This document shows positions 8,091-13,948 of a DNA stretch of 14,897 nt, in pieces. Source of the stretch: Bacteroidota bacterium (lineage in GTDB: Bacteria > Bacteroidota > Bacteroidia > Bacteroidales > Dysgonomonadaceae). The stretch spans positions 1-14,897 of the forward strand of contig JAEZGN010000028.1 in the NCBI GenBank assembly GCA_023437305.1, read 5' to 3'. The stretch's first letter is position 1, and each line of letters begins with the position of its first letter. Position numbers and translations under genes: made by a program. The notes beneath the pieces are model-generated. The model had not been told where the DNA came from and searched no databases. It worked only from the letters and a program-made list of their open reading frames with translations.

Positions 8091-8504
8091 CTACGATTTG
8101 ATGATACGTCCATAGAGGTGCTTACGCAGGCTGGTGCGGTCGGGTGCGTAGTACTCTGTCCATCGTCCGTATTGATTGACAAGGTACTTTTTCAGCACAT
8201 CGGAGAAGTCGAATCGCCACCCCATCAATGGTACGGCTGTGCGGAAATAGGTGTTGGTGTTCACGGCTTCACATAGCCAGTCCTTTTCCTCACGGCTCAT
8301 CATATCTCCACGATTGAGCTTCATACGCAAGAGATAAACCTTGCTGTTACGGAGGTCATCCAATGGTCGTATGTCCCATTTTACGAACTTGGTAGCCAAT
8401 ACTCGCCTACTTTCTCCAACCACTGATTTTATGCGGTAATGAGAGGAGGAGCTATATCCTTTTCCTTTTCTCGAAGATGTTGTATTTACTTTCTGCTTAT
8501 CCAT
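8091..8504 (-). CDS. Hypothetical protein of Bacteroides integrative elements
   Basis: 137 aa, intact. The first 25 residues are Ser/Lys/Gly-rich and probably disordered. The rest is mostly helical with W-D-I-R-P-L-D-D-L-R, S-R-E-E-K-D-W-L-C-E-A-V-N and M-G-W-R-F-D-F-S-D-V-L-K-K-Y-L-V-N-Q-Y-G-R-W-x-E-Y, then a basic end. The pattern is familiar from uncharacterised cargo of Bacteroidales conjugative elements; I know no biochemical role. No signal peptide or membrane segment. It is separated from the frameshifted gene downstream by 53 bases, and from the structured element upstream by 62 bases. Confidence 0.6.
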   Translation of the reverse strand: MDKQKVNTTSSRKGKGYSSSSHYRIKSVVGESRRVLATKFVKWDIRPLDDLRNSKVYLLRMKLNRGDMMSREEKDWLCEAVNTNTYFRTAVPLMGWRFDFSDVLKKYLVNQYGRWTEYYAPDRTSLRKHLYGRIIKS

Positions 8505-8566
8505 AGCGACATTTTTTTTATGCGTCCAAAGATCGGAGTATGCTGATTCCTTTTTGTAGCAAAATC

Positions 8567-8696
8567 AAGGTAGCGGAGCATGGCTTGCACAAGGTTTTGG
8601 CGGAAAATACGACCCGAAACGAAGGGTAGGTGTGGAGATTTTCCGCACAAACCGACGGCACCGACCTTGGGAAAGCCTAATGCACCGCACTACCTT
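8567..8696. other. Nested inverted-repeat element (structured RNA or origin-like)
   Basis: A 130-bp non-coding segment with successive nested inverted repeats: AAGGTAG 8567-8573 with CTACCTT 8690-8696; CGG 8574-8576 with CCG 8685-8687; GGCTT 8582-8586 with AAGCC 8673-8677; CAAGG 8590-8594 with CCTTG 8665-8669; GCGGAAAAT 8600-8608 with ATTTTCCGC 8638-8646. All pairs close in order into a single long branched stem. The strand cannot be told from base pairing. It sits between element genes in a 400-base gap (8505-8908), so it may be a non-coding RNA, an oriT or another DNA-processing site. Confidence 0.55.
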
Positions 8697-8787
8697 TGCG
8701 GATAAAAAGGGAGCAGCATCCGTCTTCTTGACACCGCGTGAAGTGGAGCTATGAAAGGGAAGCGAAAGTGCAATGCCATAACGAATG

Positions 8788-8825
8788 AAAAAGAAAAAGG
8801 CGGCTATCTGTCAGAGATAACCACC
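8788..8825 (-). terminator. Rho-independent terminator after DUF1896
   Basis: Read on the minus strand, GGTGGTTATCT pairs with AGATAGCCGCC (8799-8825), an 11-bp stem with a 5-base loop, followed by TTTTTCTTTTT. On this strand the two imperfect positions become G-U pairs, while on the plus strand they are C-A mismatches, so the minus strand is the sense. It ends the int-DUF1896 transcript. Confidence 0.8.
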
Positions 8826-8908
8826 TTTCTGGAGAGAAATGGGATTTTATGATGTGTTGCAATGAGCCGTTCTACAACTTTAACCTACATCATATCGCTA
8901 AACGGCAT

Positions 8909-9382
8909 TCACCCTGCATCGTTGTTGACGCTGACGACTGTAGGCAGTTGGTTACTCTCGATAAGCAGGATAATTGTGCCCGTCAGTTCGGTGTAGAGTT
9001 GCTCATAGGCAGAACCTGCCCCGAAGTTATCCGTGAGGTCATATTTGGCAAATACGTCTTGTACTGCCTTGTTCTTCAGAAGTGTTGGGGACAACCTTTT
9101 CGGGAGCGGTGGCGGCAGTTCTTTTTCAAACTCCTGTTCCAAAACAGAAACAAGGGTGTCGTACTTGGAAAAATGCAATCCTTGGTACAGGACTTCACTT
9201 GCCAGTGCCTCTGCTTCCGGATGCGAGAAGCCTTGCACTACGGCATCGCAGTAAGTGCCGAGGGCTTCATCTGCCCGTGTCATGATAAAATGACGGTCAC
9301 CCTGCATCTCGGGAAAATGTTCTCCCAGATAACTCTCCAACTTCAAACGGAAGTAGGATAATTCTTTCTTTGTCGTTTCCAT
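8909..9382 (-). CDS. DUF1896 family protein
   Basis: 157 aa, soluble and acidic, with no signal peptide. The sequence M-E-T-T-K-K-E-L-S-Y-F-R-L-K-L-E-S-Y-L, then E-H-F-P-E-M and R-A-D-E-A-L-G-T-Y, then Y-D-T-L-V-S-V-L-E-Q-E-F-E-K-E-L-P, matches DUF1896 as carried by Bacteroidales conjugative transposons, where it stands near helicase/methylase genes. Function unknown. It starts 39 bases after the integrase stop on the same strand and is followed by a strong terminator, so int and this gene probably share a transcript. Its large partners are missing from this window, which suggests a reduced or deleted element. Confidence 0.8.
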   Translation of the reverse strand: METTKKELSYFRLKLESYLGEHFPEMQGDRHFIMTRADEALGTYCDAVVQGFSHPEAEALASEVLYQGLHFSKYDTLVSVLEQEFEKELPPPLPKRLSPTLLKNKAVQDVFAKYDLTDNFGAGSAYEQLYTELTGTIILLIESNQLPTVVSVNNDAG

Positions 9383-9421
9383 AATTACATTGATTTTAAA
9401 TTAAACATTAGTTATATGAGG

Positions 9422-10645
9422 CTAAATGCCCATTGCCGTATTGAACTTGCCGAGTTTATCGGCAAGCCGTTCCATATCGTGCTCGATTTTCTTGTTGGTG
9501 ATGCGGGCGTAGATTTGAGTGGTTTTGATGTTGGTATGTCCCAGCATTTTTGACACACTTTCTATCGGCACACCTTTGCTCAGCGACATCGTGGCAAAGG
9601 TATGGCGGGCGGTGTGGAAGGTCAGGTTCTTTTTAATGCCGCAAAGATCGGCAATTTCCTTCAGATAGGAATTTGTCTTCTGATTGCTCAGAATGGGAAA
9701 AAGTTTGCCGTTGCGATATGTCTTATGGCTGTATTTGGCTATGATATTTTGGGGGATGTCAAGGAGTAGGACATTCGACTCTACACTCGTTTTCTGCCTT
9801 TTGGTTATAATCCACCGTTTGTCGTCCAACGTAACGATGTGTTCTGGCGTAAGATTGGAAACGTCAATATACGCCAATCCCGTGAAGCAGGAAAAAATGA
9901 AGATATCCCGCACTAATTCCAAACGTTGAATGCCTAATTTCTTGTTCACGATTTTCAAAATATCTTCATCTGTAAGAAATGTACGATCCACCGACTTCAG
10001 ATGAAAACGGTGATTAAAAAATGGATCATGGTGAAGTACGCCCAACTTTTGTCCTAATATGGAGATGGTTTTGAGCGTCTTCATCGTCTTCGTTGCCGTG
10101 TTGGCGTTTTGCTTAGCTACTGTTTGAAGATAGATATTAAAATCTCTAATGACAACAAGGGTCAGTTCAGACAATTTGATGTCGCTCCGTTTATAGGTAG
10201 TCTGCAAGAAGTCCCTAAAATGCCGCTTGCAGATAGTATATTTTTGAAGGGTGGCAGAACTGATTGAGATTCCTACCTGCTTGGCGATATCTGCATTGTG
10301 CTTTTCAAAGAGTTGCATGAAGGTATCCATCTCTCTTTGCTTACCGAGGAACTCGGACTTGATGCGTTCTAATGACAAATTTTCGCTCAGTTCCAGTTTA
10401 TGGAATATGTTGTACAATCCGCCTGCAATATTATCCAGTTGCAGGTTTGTGCTCAACACATCGGTACTGCGTCCCTTTAGACGCTCCTTTTCATTGTCCC
10501 ATTGTGATTGTATCACAGAAATACCTGTAGACCCAATCGACAGACGTTCACCATTGAGATAGATTCTCAACATTACCGGAGTTTTTCCCTCCTTGTTCAC
10601 ATAGTTGCTTCTAAGATAGAAAGCTGTTCTGAAAATTGACTTCAT
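9422..10645 (-). CDS. Tyrosine recombinase / integrase (IntDOT-like)
   Basis: 407 aa, full length for the Bacteroidales integrases that catalyse integration and excision of conjugative transposons and phages. N-terminal arm-binding domain about 5-85 (F-Y-L-R-x-N-Y-V-N-K-E-G-K-T-P-V-M-L-R-I), SAM-like core-binding domain about 105-205, catalytic domain about 215-400. Catalytic residues visible: Lys285 (R-Q-K-T), His344 and Arg347 (F-H-T-A-R-H-T-F-A-T), His370 (M-L-G-H), nucleophile Tyr379 (T-Q-I-Y-A-R). The usual first Arg (T-G-L-R) is Ala258 (F-T-G-L-A-Y-I-D-V); loss of this Arg is a known trait of the IntDOT group. The DNA in front of the start holds repeated TGTARCC motifs. It may belong to the old element on its left or to the prophage on its right; co-linearity with DUF1896 favours the former. 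Confidence 0.9.
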   Translation of the reverse strand: MKSIFRTAFYLRSNYVNKEGKTPVMLRIYLNGERLSIGSTGISVIQSQWDNEKERLKGRSTDVLSTNLQLDNIAGGLYNIFHKLELSENLSLERIKSEFLGKQREMDTFMQLFEKHNADIAKQVGISISSATLQKYTICKRHFRDFLQTTYKRSDIKLSELTLVVIRDFNIYLQTVAKQNANTATKTMKTLKTISILGQKLGVLHHDPFFNHRFHLKSVDRTFLTDEDILKIVNKKLGIQRLELVRDIFIFSCFTGLAYIDVSNLTPEHIVTLDDKRWIITKRQKTSVESNVLLLDIPQNIIAKYSHKTYRNGKLFPILSNQKTNSYLKEIADLCGIKKNLTFHTARHTFATMSLSKGVPIESVSKMLGHTNIKTTQIYARITNKKIEHDMERLADKLGKFNTAMGI

Positions 10646-10661
10646 ACATTGCTCTTTTTAA

Positions 10662-10865
10662 TTGTAGCCTGACTTGTAGAAAATGTAACCACGATAATGG
10701 CTGATTATAGTCCAAAAGAGTGGTGATTTATTCTCTTGTAGCCGACCACAAAGTTCTACATAATTATTTGAATAACAGCAATATATAGATTCTCTTAACG
10801 AACTCTCTACGAACTCTTGGCTACAATTTTTGATTGACTCGGAAAAATGTAGCCAAATTGTAACC
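10662..10865. repeat. Cluster of TGTARCC motifs upstream of int (candidate arm-type sites)
   Basis: Short repeats: TTGTAGCC at 10662-10669 and 10736-10743, its complement GGCTACAA at 10819-10826, TGTAGCC at 10848-10854, TGTAACC at 10684-10690 and 10859-10865. Six copies in 204 bases directly before an integrase gene fit arm-type binding sites of a tyrosine recombinase attachment region, or autoregulatory sites. An open frame on the minus strand (10658-10918) covers this DNA but shows no protein-like features. Confidence 0.5.
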
Positions 10866-10928
10866 GTAGGGGAGTATTTAGGGCGTATATACGACCTTTT
10901 TACATACTCTGAAAACACATGCAGATAT

Positions 10929-10963
10929 AAAACAAAAGCGTCGTAACCTCCTGTAGTTACGAC
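10929..10963 (-). terminator. Terminator-like hairpin after the membrane protein gene
   Basis: GTCGTAAC at 10940-10947 and GTTACGAC at 10956-10963 form a perfect 8-bp stem with an 8-base loop. On the minus strand it is followed by GCTTTTGTTTT. It would stop leftward transcripts from the repressor and membrane-protein genes before the attachment region. Confidence 0.6.
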
Positions 10964-11014
10964 ACTTACATACTTTCAAAAGATTTTCTGTTTTTCTCTT
11001 TCAGAGTACTTCCT

Positions 11015-11032
11015 GCGGAGAGAGAGGGATCG
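11015..11032 (-). other. tRNA 3'-end fragment, candidate att core
   Basis: On the minus strand CGATCCCTCTCTCTCCGC reads like the end of a serine-type tRNA gene: end of T-loop, T-stem CCCTC, acceptor TCTCTCC, discriminator G. No 5' tRNA portion is present on the higher-coordinate side. Such orphan 3' ends are left at the distal border of elements integrated into tRNA genes. It falls where AT-rich prophage genes meet the integrase region. An 11-bp near-perfect tandem repeat, TAGGTAACAAA and TAGGTATCAAA, lies close by at 11065-11086. Confidence 0.4.
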
Positions 11033-11098
11033 TATTTATGAGTGTAAATAATACTTTTAAGCAATAGGTAACAAATAGGTATCAAAAACAACTTAATA

Positions 11099-11707
11099 TT
11101 ACCAATTTAATCCCTCCGTATTAAATTCAATAATTTGTCTACCTTCTTGAAAAAATGGCGCTTCAATAAGTAGCTTTTTTGTATTTTTTAATTTATTTAT
11201 AAACCTAATAGGATTGTCGAAAATAATATATTCAACACTCGCGTCATTGCTAGGATCGTTATAAGTGTAATTTACGGTTTTGTCTTCGTCAAATTTAACT
11301 CTACAATATTCATCAGATAAAATACTTGGCGAGAATTGTCCCTTTGATACATATAAAAGAACGGCGCTATCATCCCCTACTTTTTGAATGATTAATTTAC
11401 ATGTTGAACCGCCTTCATAAGGAAATTTAAAATTTAAAATGTTCGTGGATTCGCAAGTTGCGAGATGGTGAATTGTCCCAGTCATCTTATCCTCTTCATC
11501 TTGGTATTTCCAATTTTGAACAATTTCACTTTGTTGTGTTGTTTCAGATTTATCACTTCCGCTAGAAGCTTCTTCTTTTTTACTATTGTCACCATCACTA
11601 AATATTGCAAATATTAGTATTAAGAATGATATTAATACTAAAACTAGGCATCCTATCTTGACCCCTTTTTTGTTATTTACTTGTTTGTTGCTGTCAGTGC
11701 TTCCCAT
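11099..11707 (-). CDS. Membrane-anchored prophage protein, function unknown
   Basis: 202 aa. Residues 1-16 are polar and basic, 17-36 form one transmembrane helix (IGCLVLVLISFLILIFAIF), 37-65 a Ser/Lys/Glu linker, and about 66-202 a beta-rich domain starting W-K-Y-Q-D-E-E-D-K-M-T-G and ending E-F-N-T-E-G-L-N-W. The basic N-terminus suggests N-in topology with the domain outside the cytoplasm. I have seen this C-terminal type in phage and accessory-region proteins without known function. It sits right behind the phage repressor (23-base gap) on the same strand, so it is expressed in the lysogen. That place is typical of lysogenic conversion or superinfection-exclusion genes, which is inference only. 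Confidence 0.65.
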   Translation of the reverse strand: MGSTDSNKQVNNKKGVKIGCLVLVLISFLILIFAIFSDGDNSKKEEASSGSDKSETTQQSEIVQNWKYQDEEDKMTGTIHHLATCESTNILNFKFPYEGGSTCKLIIQKVGDDSAVLLYVSKGQFSPSILSDEYCRVKFDEDKTVNYTYNDPSNDASVEYIIFDNPIRFINKLKNTKKLLIEAPFFQEGRQIIEFNTEGLNW

Positions 11708-11730
11708 ATTATTAATTTTTATAAAATATA

Positions 11731-12375
11731 TTATCTTCTTCTACCCCTTGTTACCTCTATGACGTTAAATAATTGAGCTATATCTTCAAGGTTTAAAATT
11801 CTATCTTCATAATAAGGATTTAAAGAATGTATCGTTATGTCACCAGTATTGATATTATGATCTATTATCCTTTTTACAAGAATGCCCTCCGTCTTATGTA
11901 CTATAACAAAATCCCACTGTTTTAGGTGTAATTTGAACTTCCATAAATCTTTATTTATCTCCCGGCAATAAAGTCTATCGCCTTCATATATCCCATCGCG
12001 ACTATCTTCCTCCATGCTGTCGCCTCTAACCTCAAACATCATATAGTTGCCTTTTCCTTCTTTATTTATTGTAACTGCTATTTTTGGTAAAGAATCTATA
12101 TATTCAGGATCGGAATATCCACATAAATATCCAGCATAAGCGTACTGACTAACAAGAGGTATCATTATAACATTTGGATCCTCAATTGCAACAGCTTCGT
12201 TTTTATTTATATTTTCATAAAGAACAGTACGTAATAATTCCTTTTTTGAATCTGGTATGACTTCCCCTGCTTCGTAGTTTTGTATTGTTTTTAGTGATAC
12301 TCCGAGCCTTTTCGATAATTCAGTCTGTGTTATCTTTAATATTTTACGTCTTTTTCTTATTTCTTCCGCATTCAT
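11731..12375 (-). CDS. CI/LexA-type prophage repressor (XRE HTH + S24 peptidase)
   Basis: 214 aa. N-terminal XRE helix-turn-helix, about residues 5-55: R-K-R-R-K-I-L-K-I-T-Q-T-E-L-S-K-R-L-G-V then S-L-K-T-I-Q-N-Y-E-A-G. C-terminal S24 domain with all parts of the autocleavage machinery: Ala81-Gly82 (Y-A-Y-A-G-Y) as cleavage site, Ser120 (G-D-S-M-E-E-D) as nucleophile and Lys168 (I-L-V-K-R-I) as general base. It should therefore be inactivated after DNA damage by RecA-stimulated cleavage. It represses the rightward early operon. The gene starts 127 bases from the first early gene, with operator-like repeats between. I see only a weak minus-strand promoter (TAATTTTA). Complete and apparently functional, so the prophage may still be inducible. 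Confidence 0.9.
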   Translation of the reverse strand: MNAEEIRKRRKILKITQTELSKRLGVSLKTIQNYEAGEVIPDSKKELLRTVLYENINKNEAVAIEDPNVIMIPLVSQYAYAGYLCGYSDPEYIDSLPKIAVTINKEGKGNYMMFEVRGDSMEEDSRDGIYEGDRLYCREINKDLWKFKLHLKQWDFVIVHKTEGILVKRIIDHNINTGDITIHSLNPYYEDRILNLEDIAQLFNVIEVTRGRRR

Positions 12376-12404
12376 TATCAGGTATTTATAATTTTTAACT
12401 TTTA

Positions 12405-12453
12405 AAATACGTAAAATTACCCATTTTTATTTTGCAGTAAATACGTAATATTA
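12405..12453. promoter_or_regulatory. Two operator-like direct repeats
   Basis: AAATACGTAAAATTA at 12405-12419 and AAATACGTAATATTA at 12439-12453 differ at one base. Each is centred on the palindrome TACGTA. The second fills the spacer between the two boxes of the rightward promoter. Likely binding sites of the repressor or of the small product of 12503-12676. Confidence 0.65.
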
Positions 12454-12461
12454 TATATTTG
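12431..12461 (+). promoter_or_regulatory. Bacteroides-type early promoter
   Basis: The -33 box TTTG (12431-12434) and -7 box TATATTTG (12454-12461) are separated by 19 bases, an exact fit to the Bacteroides consensus TTTG / TAnnTTTG. Transcription would begin near 12468 and give a leader of about 35 bases before the first early gene. Confidence 0.8.
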
Positions 12462-12502
12462 TAAAACAATAACGAAATATATACCTAAAACGAAACAAAT
12501 AT

Positions 12503-12676
12503 ATGAAAAAAATCTTACTCCCTCACGGAAAATTAAAAATAGTCGCAAGACTATCAGAATGTACTGAAGCATACGCGAGATTCTGCTTACGTGGTGCAGT
12601 TGATACTGAACTTTCAAAAAGAGTGCGAAAAATTGCGCTATCAAAAGATATTGGAGGAGTTGAAATAAAGAATTAA
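12503..12676 (+). CDS. Small Cro-like early regulator
   Basis: 57 aa, beginning MKKILLPHGKLKIVARLSEC and ending in G-V-E-I-K-N. The order (basic start, K-I-V-A-R-L-S-E-C as helix 2, A-R-F-C-L-R-G as recognition helix, R-V-R-K-I-A-L) fits the short DNA-binding proteins that stand first in the rightward operon of many Bacteroidales prophages, opposite the repressor. By position it has the role of Cro: binding the shared operators and tipping the switch to lytic growth. The first ATG after the promoter is taken; no clear Shine-Dalgarno, as usual in this phylum. It is only 4 bases from the next gene. Confidence 0.7.
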   Translation: MKKILLPHGKLKIVARLSECTEAYARFCLRGAVDTELSKRVRKIALSKDIGGVEIKN

Positions 12677-12680
12677 GACT

Positions 12681-12869
12681 ATGATAGCAGGAAGATATTT
12701 TACACTTAGTGAGCTATCTCAATACATAGGATTAGGTAGAGACGGAATAGATGCACTTGTAGAAAAAGGATACATAAAAGCATTCAAGGATAAAAGCAGA
12801 AGATGGCTATATGATAAAGAGGATATTGATTCCTATCTAGAAAAATGTAAAGAAGAAACATACTTATAA
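12681..12869 (+). CDS. Excisionase-like HTH_17 protein
   Basis: 62 aa. T-L-S-E-L-S-Q-Y-I-G-L-G-R-D-G-I-D-A-L-V-E-K-G-Y-I, then W-L-Y-D-K-E-D-I-D-S-Y-L: a MerR-like winged helix of the excisionase/HTH_17 family, in which the wing residues and the Y-D-K-E-D-I-D-x-Y-L tail are diagnostic. Such proteins bend att DNA for excision or regulate early genes. Second gene of the rightward early operon, so expressed on induction, which suits a directionality factor acting with the integrase. Whether its partner is the integrase at 9422-10645 cannot be told. Confidence 0.75.
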   Translation: MIAGRYFTLSELSQYIGLGRDGIDALVEKGYIKAFKDKSRRWLYDKEDIDSYLEKCKEETYL

Positions 12870-12878
12870 AATACAATC

Positions 12879-13085
12879 ATGGGAGCACTAAAAATAGATA
12901 CAATGACTCCGATAGACAGGATATTCTATGAGTCTGAAACTCCATTCGGCGTAATAGGTAAAATATCAGATGATGATTTGAAAAGCCTTCAAGGAAATAT
13001 GAATATATCTTCTGAAAACAGAGCTAGGATAAATTATGAATTACGAGTTAGATCTATTGAATTACCAAAATCATGGAAGCTATGA
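12879..13085 (+). CDS. Hypothetical early phage protein
   Basis: 68 aa, soluble, charged: M-T-P-I-D-R-I-F-Y-E-S-E-T-P-F-G-V-I-G-K-I-S-D-D-D-L-K-S then a helical N-R-A-R-I-N-Y-E-L-R-V-R. No known domain recognised. It follows the HTH gene by 9 bases and its stop overlaps the next ATG (ATGA at 13082-13085), so it is translated within the same operon. Confidence 0.6.
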   Translation: MGALKIDTMTPIDRIFYESETPFGVIGKISDDDLKSLQGNMNISSENRARINYELRVRSIELPKSWKL

Positions 13086-13270
13086 AAAAGAACAGAAAAG
13101 AAACACCCGGTTATACATTAACGCTTATAGTAATCCTTCTGCTTGTAATATTCACAAGTCTTTATATAGACTGGTACTTAAATGAGAAGCAGATAGAAAA
13201 AGAAAACAGAGAGCTGCAAGAAATGGCAGACTATCACAGATCGCAAGGTAGAACGATTAATCTTTACTAA
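13082..13270 (+). CDS. Small single-span membrane protein
   Basis: 62 aa from the ATG that overlaps the previous stop (ATGA). An in-frame ATG at 13073 would add three residues, but the coupled start is the more likely. Basic N-terminus (K-K-N-R-K), one membrane helix at about 12-29 (L-T-L-I-V-I-L-L-L-V-I-F), then a Glu/Lys-rich segment likely to form a coiled coil (E-K-Q-I-E-K-E-N-R-E-L-Q-E-M). Looks like a small phage inner-membrane protein. Role unknown; the shape recalls spanin- or Rz-like subunits, but the place in the early operon argues against lysis. Confidence 0.6.
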   Translation: MKKNRKETPGYTLTLIVILLLVIFTSLYIDWYLNEKQIEKENRELQEMADYHRSQGRTINLY

Positions 13271-13271
13271 A

Positions 13272-13394
13272 ATGACGGCACTTTTAATAATAGCAATTAT
13301 AGGACTTGTAGCCACAGTAGTAATTGGCGGTATAGTGGTAGGCATAATGAAAGCCTATGAGGTTGATCCGAACGATGAAACTTTCCTAAAGTAA
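13272..13394 (+). CDS. 40-residue hydrophobic protein
   Basis: Starts one base after the previous stop. The product MTALLIIAIIGLVATVVIGG followed by a second hydrophobic stretch is a single long membrane helix with Gly packing positions, then a short acidic tail (V-D-P-N-D-E). Tight coupling to the previous gene, which also has one membrane helix, suggests the two act together. Function unknown. It is the last gene before the RNA-rich segment. Confidence 0.55.
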   Translation: MTALLIIAIIGLVATVVIGGIVVGIMKAYEVDPNDETFLK

Positions 13395-13690
13395 TATATC
13401 CTTAAAAACTAAAATCCCCTTTCAAGACTTTGAGAACAGCCGTGTTTCCTTTGGGTTAGGCTGTAAAAAGCAAGTTCTTTGACATATTGATTTCCTGATG
13501 TATCACCGATGAATGGATAAAAACACGGGTGTTGTCTTAAACCCTTAACGGAGTGGTTAGGGGGATTACCGATTAGAGGAAGTCGGGAGCTTGAAAAACA
13601 GCGAACTAATAAACCTGAATAGTCAGTTAGGTTAGTCAGAATTAAAGAGATAAAAGAAAACACACCTCATTATTGAGGTTCTATATAAAG
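13395..13690 (+). ncRNA. Non-coding segment with several hairpins, probably a structured RNA
   Basis: No plus-strand gene over 296 bases, with more G and C than its surroundings. Stems seen: ACAGCC 13436-13441 with GGCTGT 13459-13464; CCCTTAAC 13542-13549 with GTTAGGGG 13556-13563 (one G-U, loop GGAGTG); AACCT 13612-13616 with AGGTT 13629-13633; ACCTCA 13664-13669 with TGAGGT 13674-13679 just before the tRNA-like gene. TTGACA at 13479-13484 resembles a promoter element. Large structured RNAs next to or containing tRNAs are known from phages (GOLLD and ROOL types); I cannot assign this to either. An 84-codon minus-strand frame over it is not protein-like. Confidence 0.45.
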
Positions 13691-13692
13691 GA

Positions 13693-13779
13693 TGCTATGT
13701 AGCTCAGGTGGACAGAGCGCAGGTCGCAGAAATGCACCCAAAAAGAAACGGGTCGGAGGTTCGAGTCCTCCCATAGCAA
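13693..13779 (+). tRNA. tRNA-like gene 1, class II shape, aberrant anticodon arm
   Basis: 87 bases. Acceptor TGCTATG (13693-13699) pairs perfectly with CATAGCA (13772-13778), discriminator A at 13779, no encoded CCA. U8 and A9, D-stem GCTC/GAGC with a loop containing GG, T-stem GGAGG/CCTCC with loop TTCGAGT: all normal. The 36 bases between D- and T-arms are not. Read as class II they give a 17-base anticodon arm (13719-13735) in which only GCA/TGC pairs and two G-A mismatches face the loop TCGCAGA, plus a variable arm ACCC/GGGT. That puts GCA (Cys) at the anticodon place but C, not U, at position 33. A rival fold, GGT-c-GCA with a GAAA loop and TGC-ACC (13722-13738), looks more stable. Processing as a tRNA is likely; decoding is doubtful. 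Confidence 0.6.
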
Positions 13780-13891
13780 CTAAAAGCTACTTCAACTAAC
13801 TAAAATTTTCAAATAATATTAATAAATGTAGCTTTTATCTCGGTGTGCATTTGGTTGCTATCCGAGAGCGATACCTGAAAAGGTGTTTTTT
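13773..13891 (+). ncRNA. Hairpins and alternative pairing behind tRNA-like gene 1
   Basis: Directly after the tRNA-like gene, AAAAGCTAC (13782-13790) pairs perfectly with GTAGCTTTT (13828-13836), TCTCGG (13838-13843) with CCGAGA (13862-13867), and ACCT-GAAA-AGGT (13873-13884) is followed by six T (13886-13891), a short terminator. GTTGCTAT at 13854-13861 is complementary over 8 bp to ATAGCAAC at 13773-13780, the 3' acceptor strand, and so can compete with the tRNA's own 5' strand. Confidence 0.5.
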
Positions 13892-13911
13892 GTAAAATAA
13901 TTTTTAGATTC

Positions 13912-13948
13912 GAGTAGTGTTGTCTGTGAAGATAGCACTACTTATTTT
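13912..13948 (+). terminator. Strong hairpin terminator
   Basis: AGTAGTGTTGTCT (13913-13925) pairs with AGATAGCACTACT (13930-13942) through 13 bp including two G-U pairs, loop GTGA, followed by TATTTT. It closes the RNA-rich segment and separates it from the next gene at 13993. Confidence 0.75.

Noticed and set aside
10658..10918. 86-codon open frame on the minus strand just upstream of the integrase
   Set aside because: It covers the TGTARCC repeats, has scattered Cys/Tyr/Ser composition without domain pattern, and is better explained as attachment or regulatory DNA.
12417..12644. 75-codon minus-strand frame across the early promoter
   Set aside because: It is antisense to the Cro-like gene and covers promoter and operators.
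13409..13663. 84-codon open frame on the minus strand
   Set aside because: It lies antisense within the hairpin-rich non-coding segment, has no start context and does not read like a protein.
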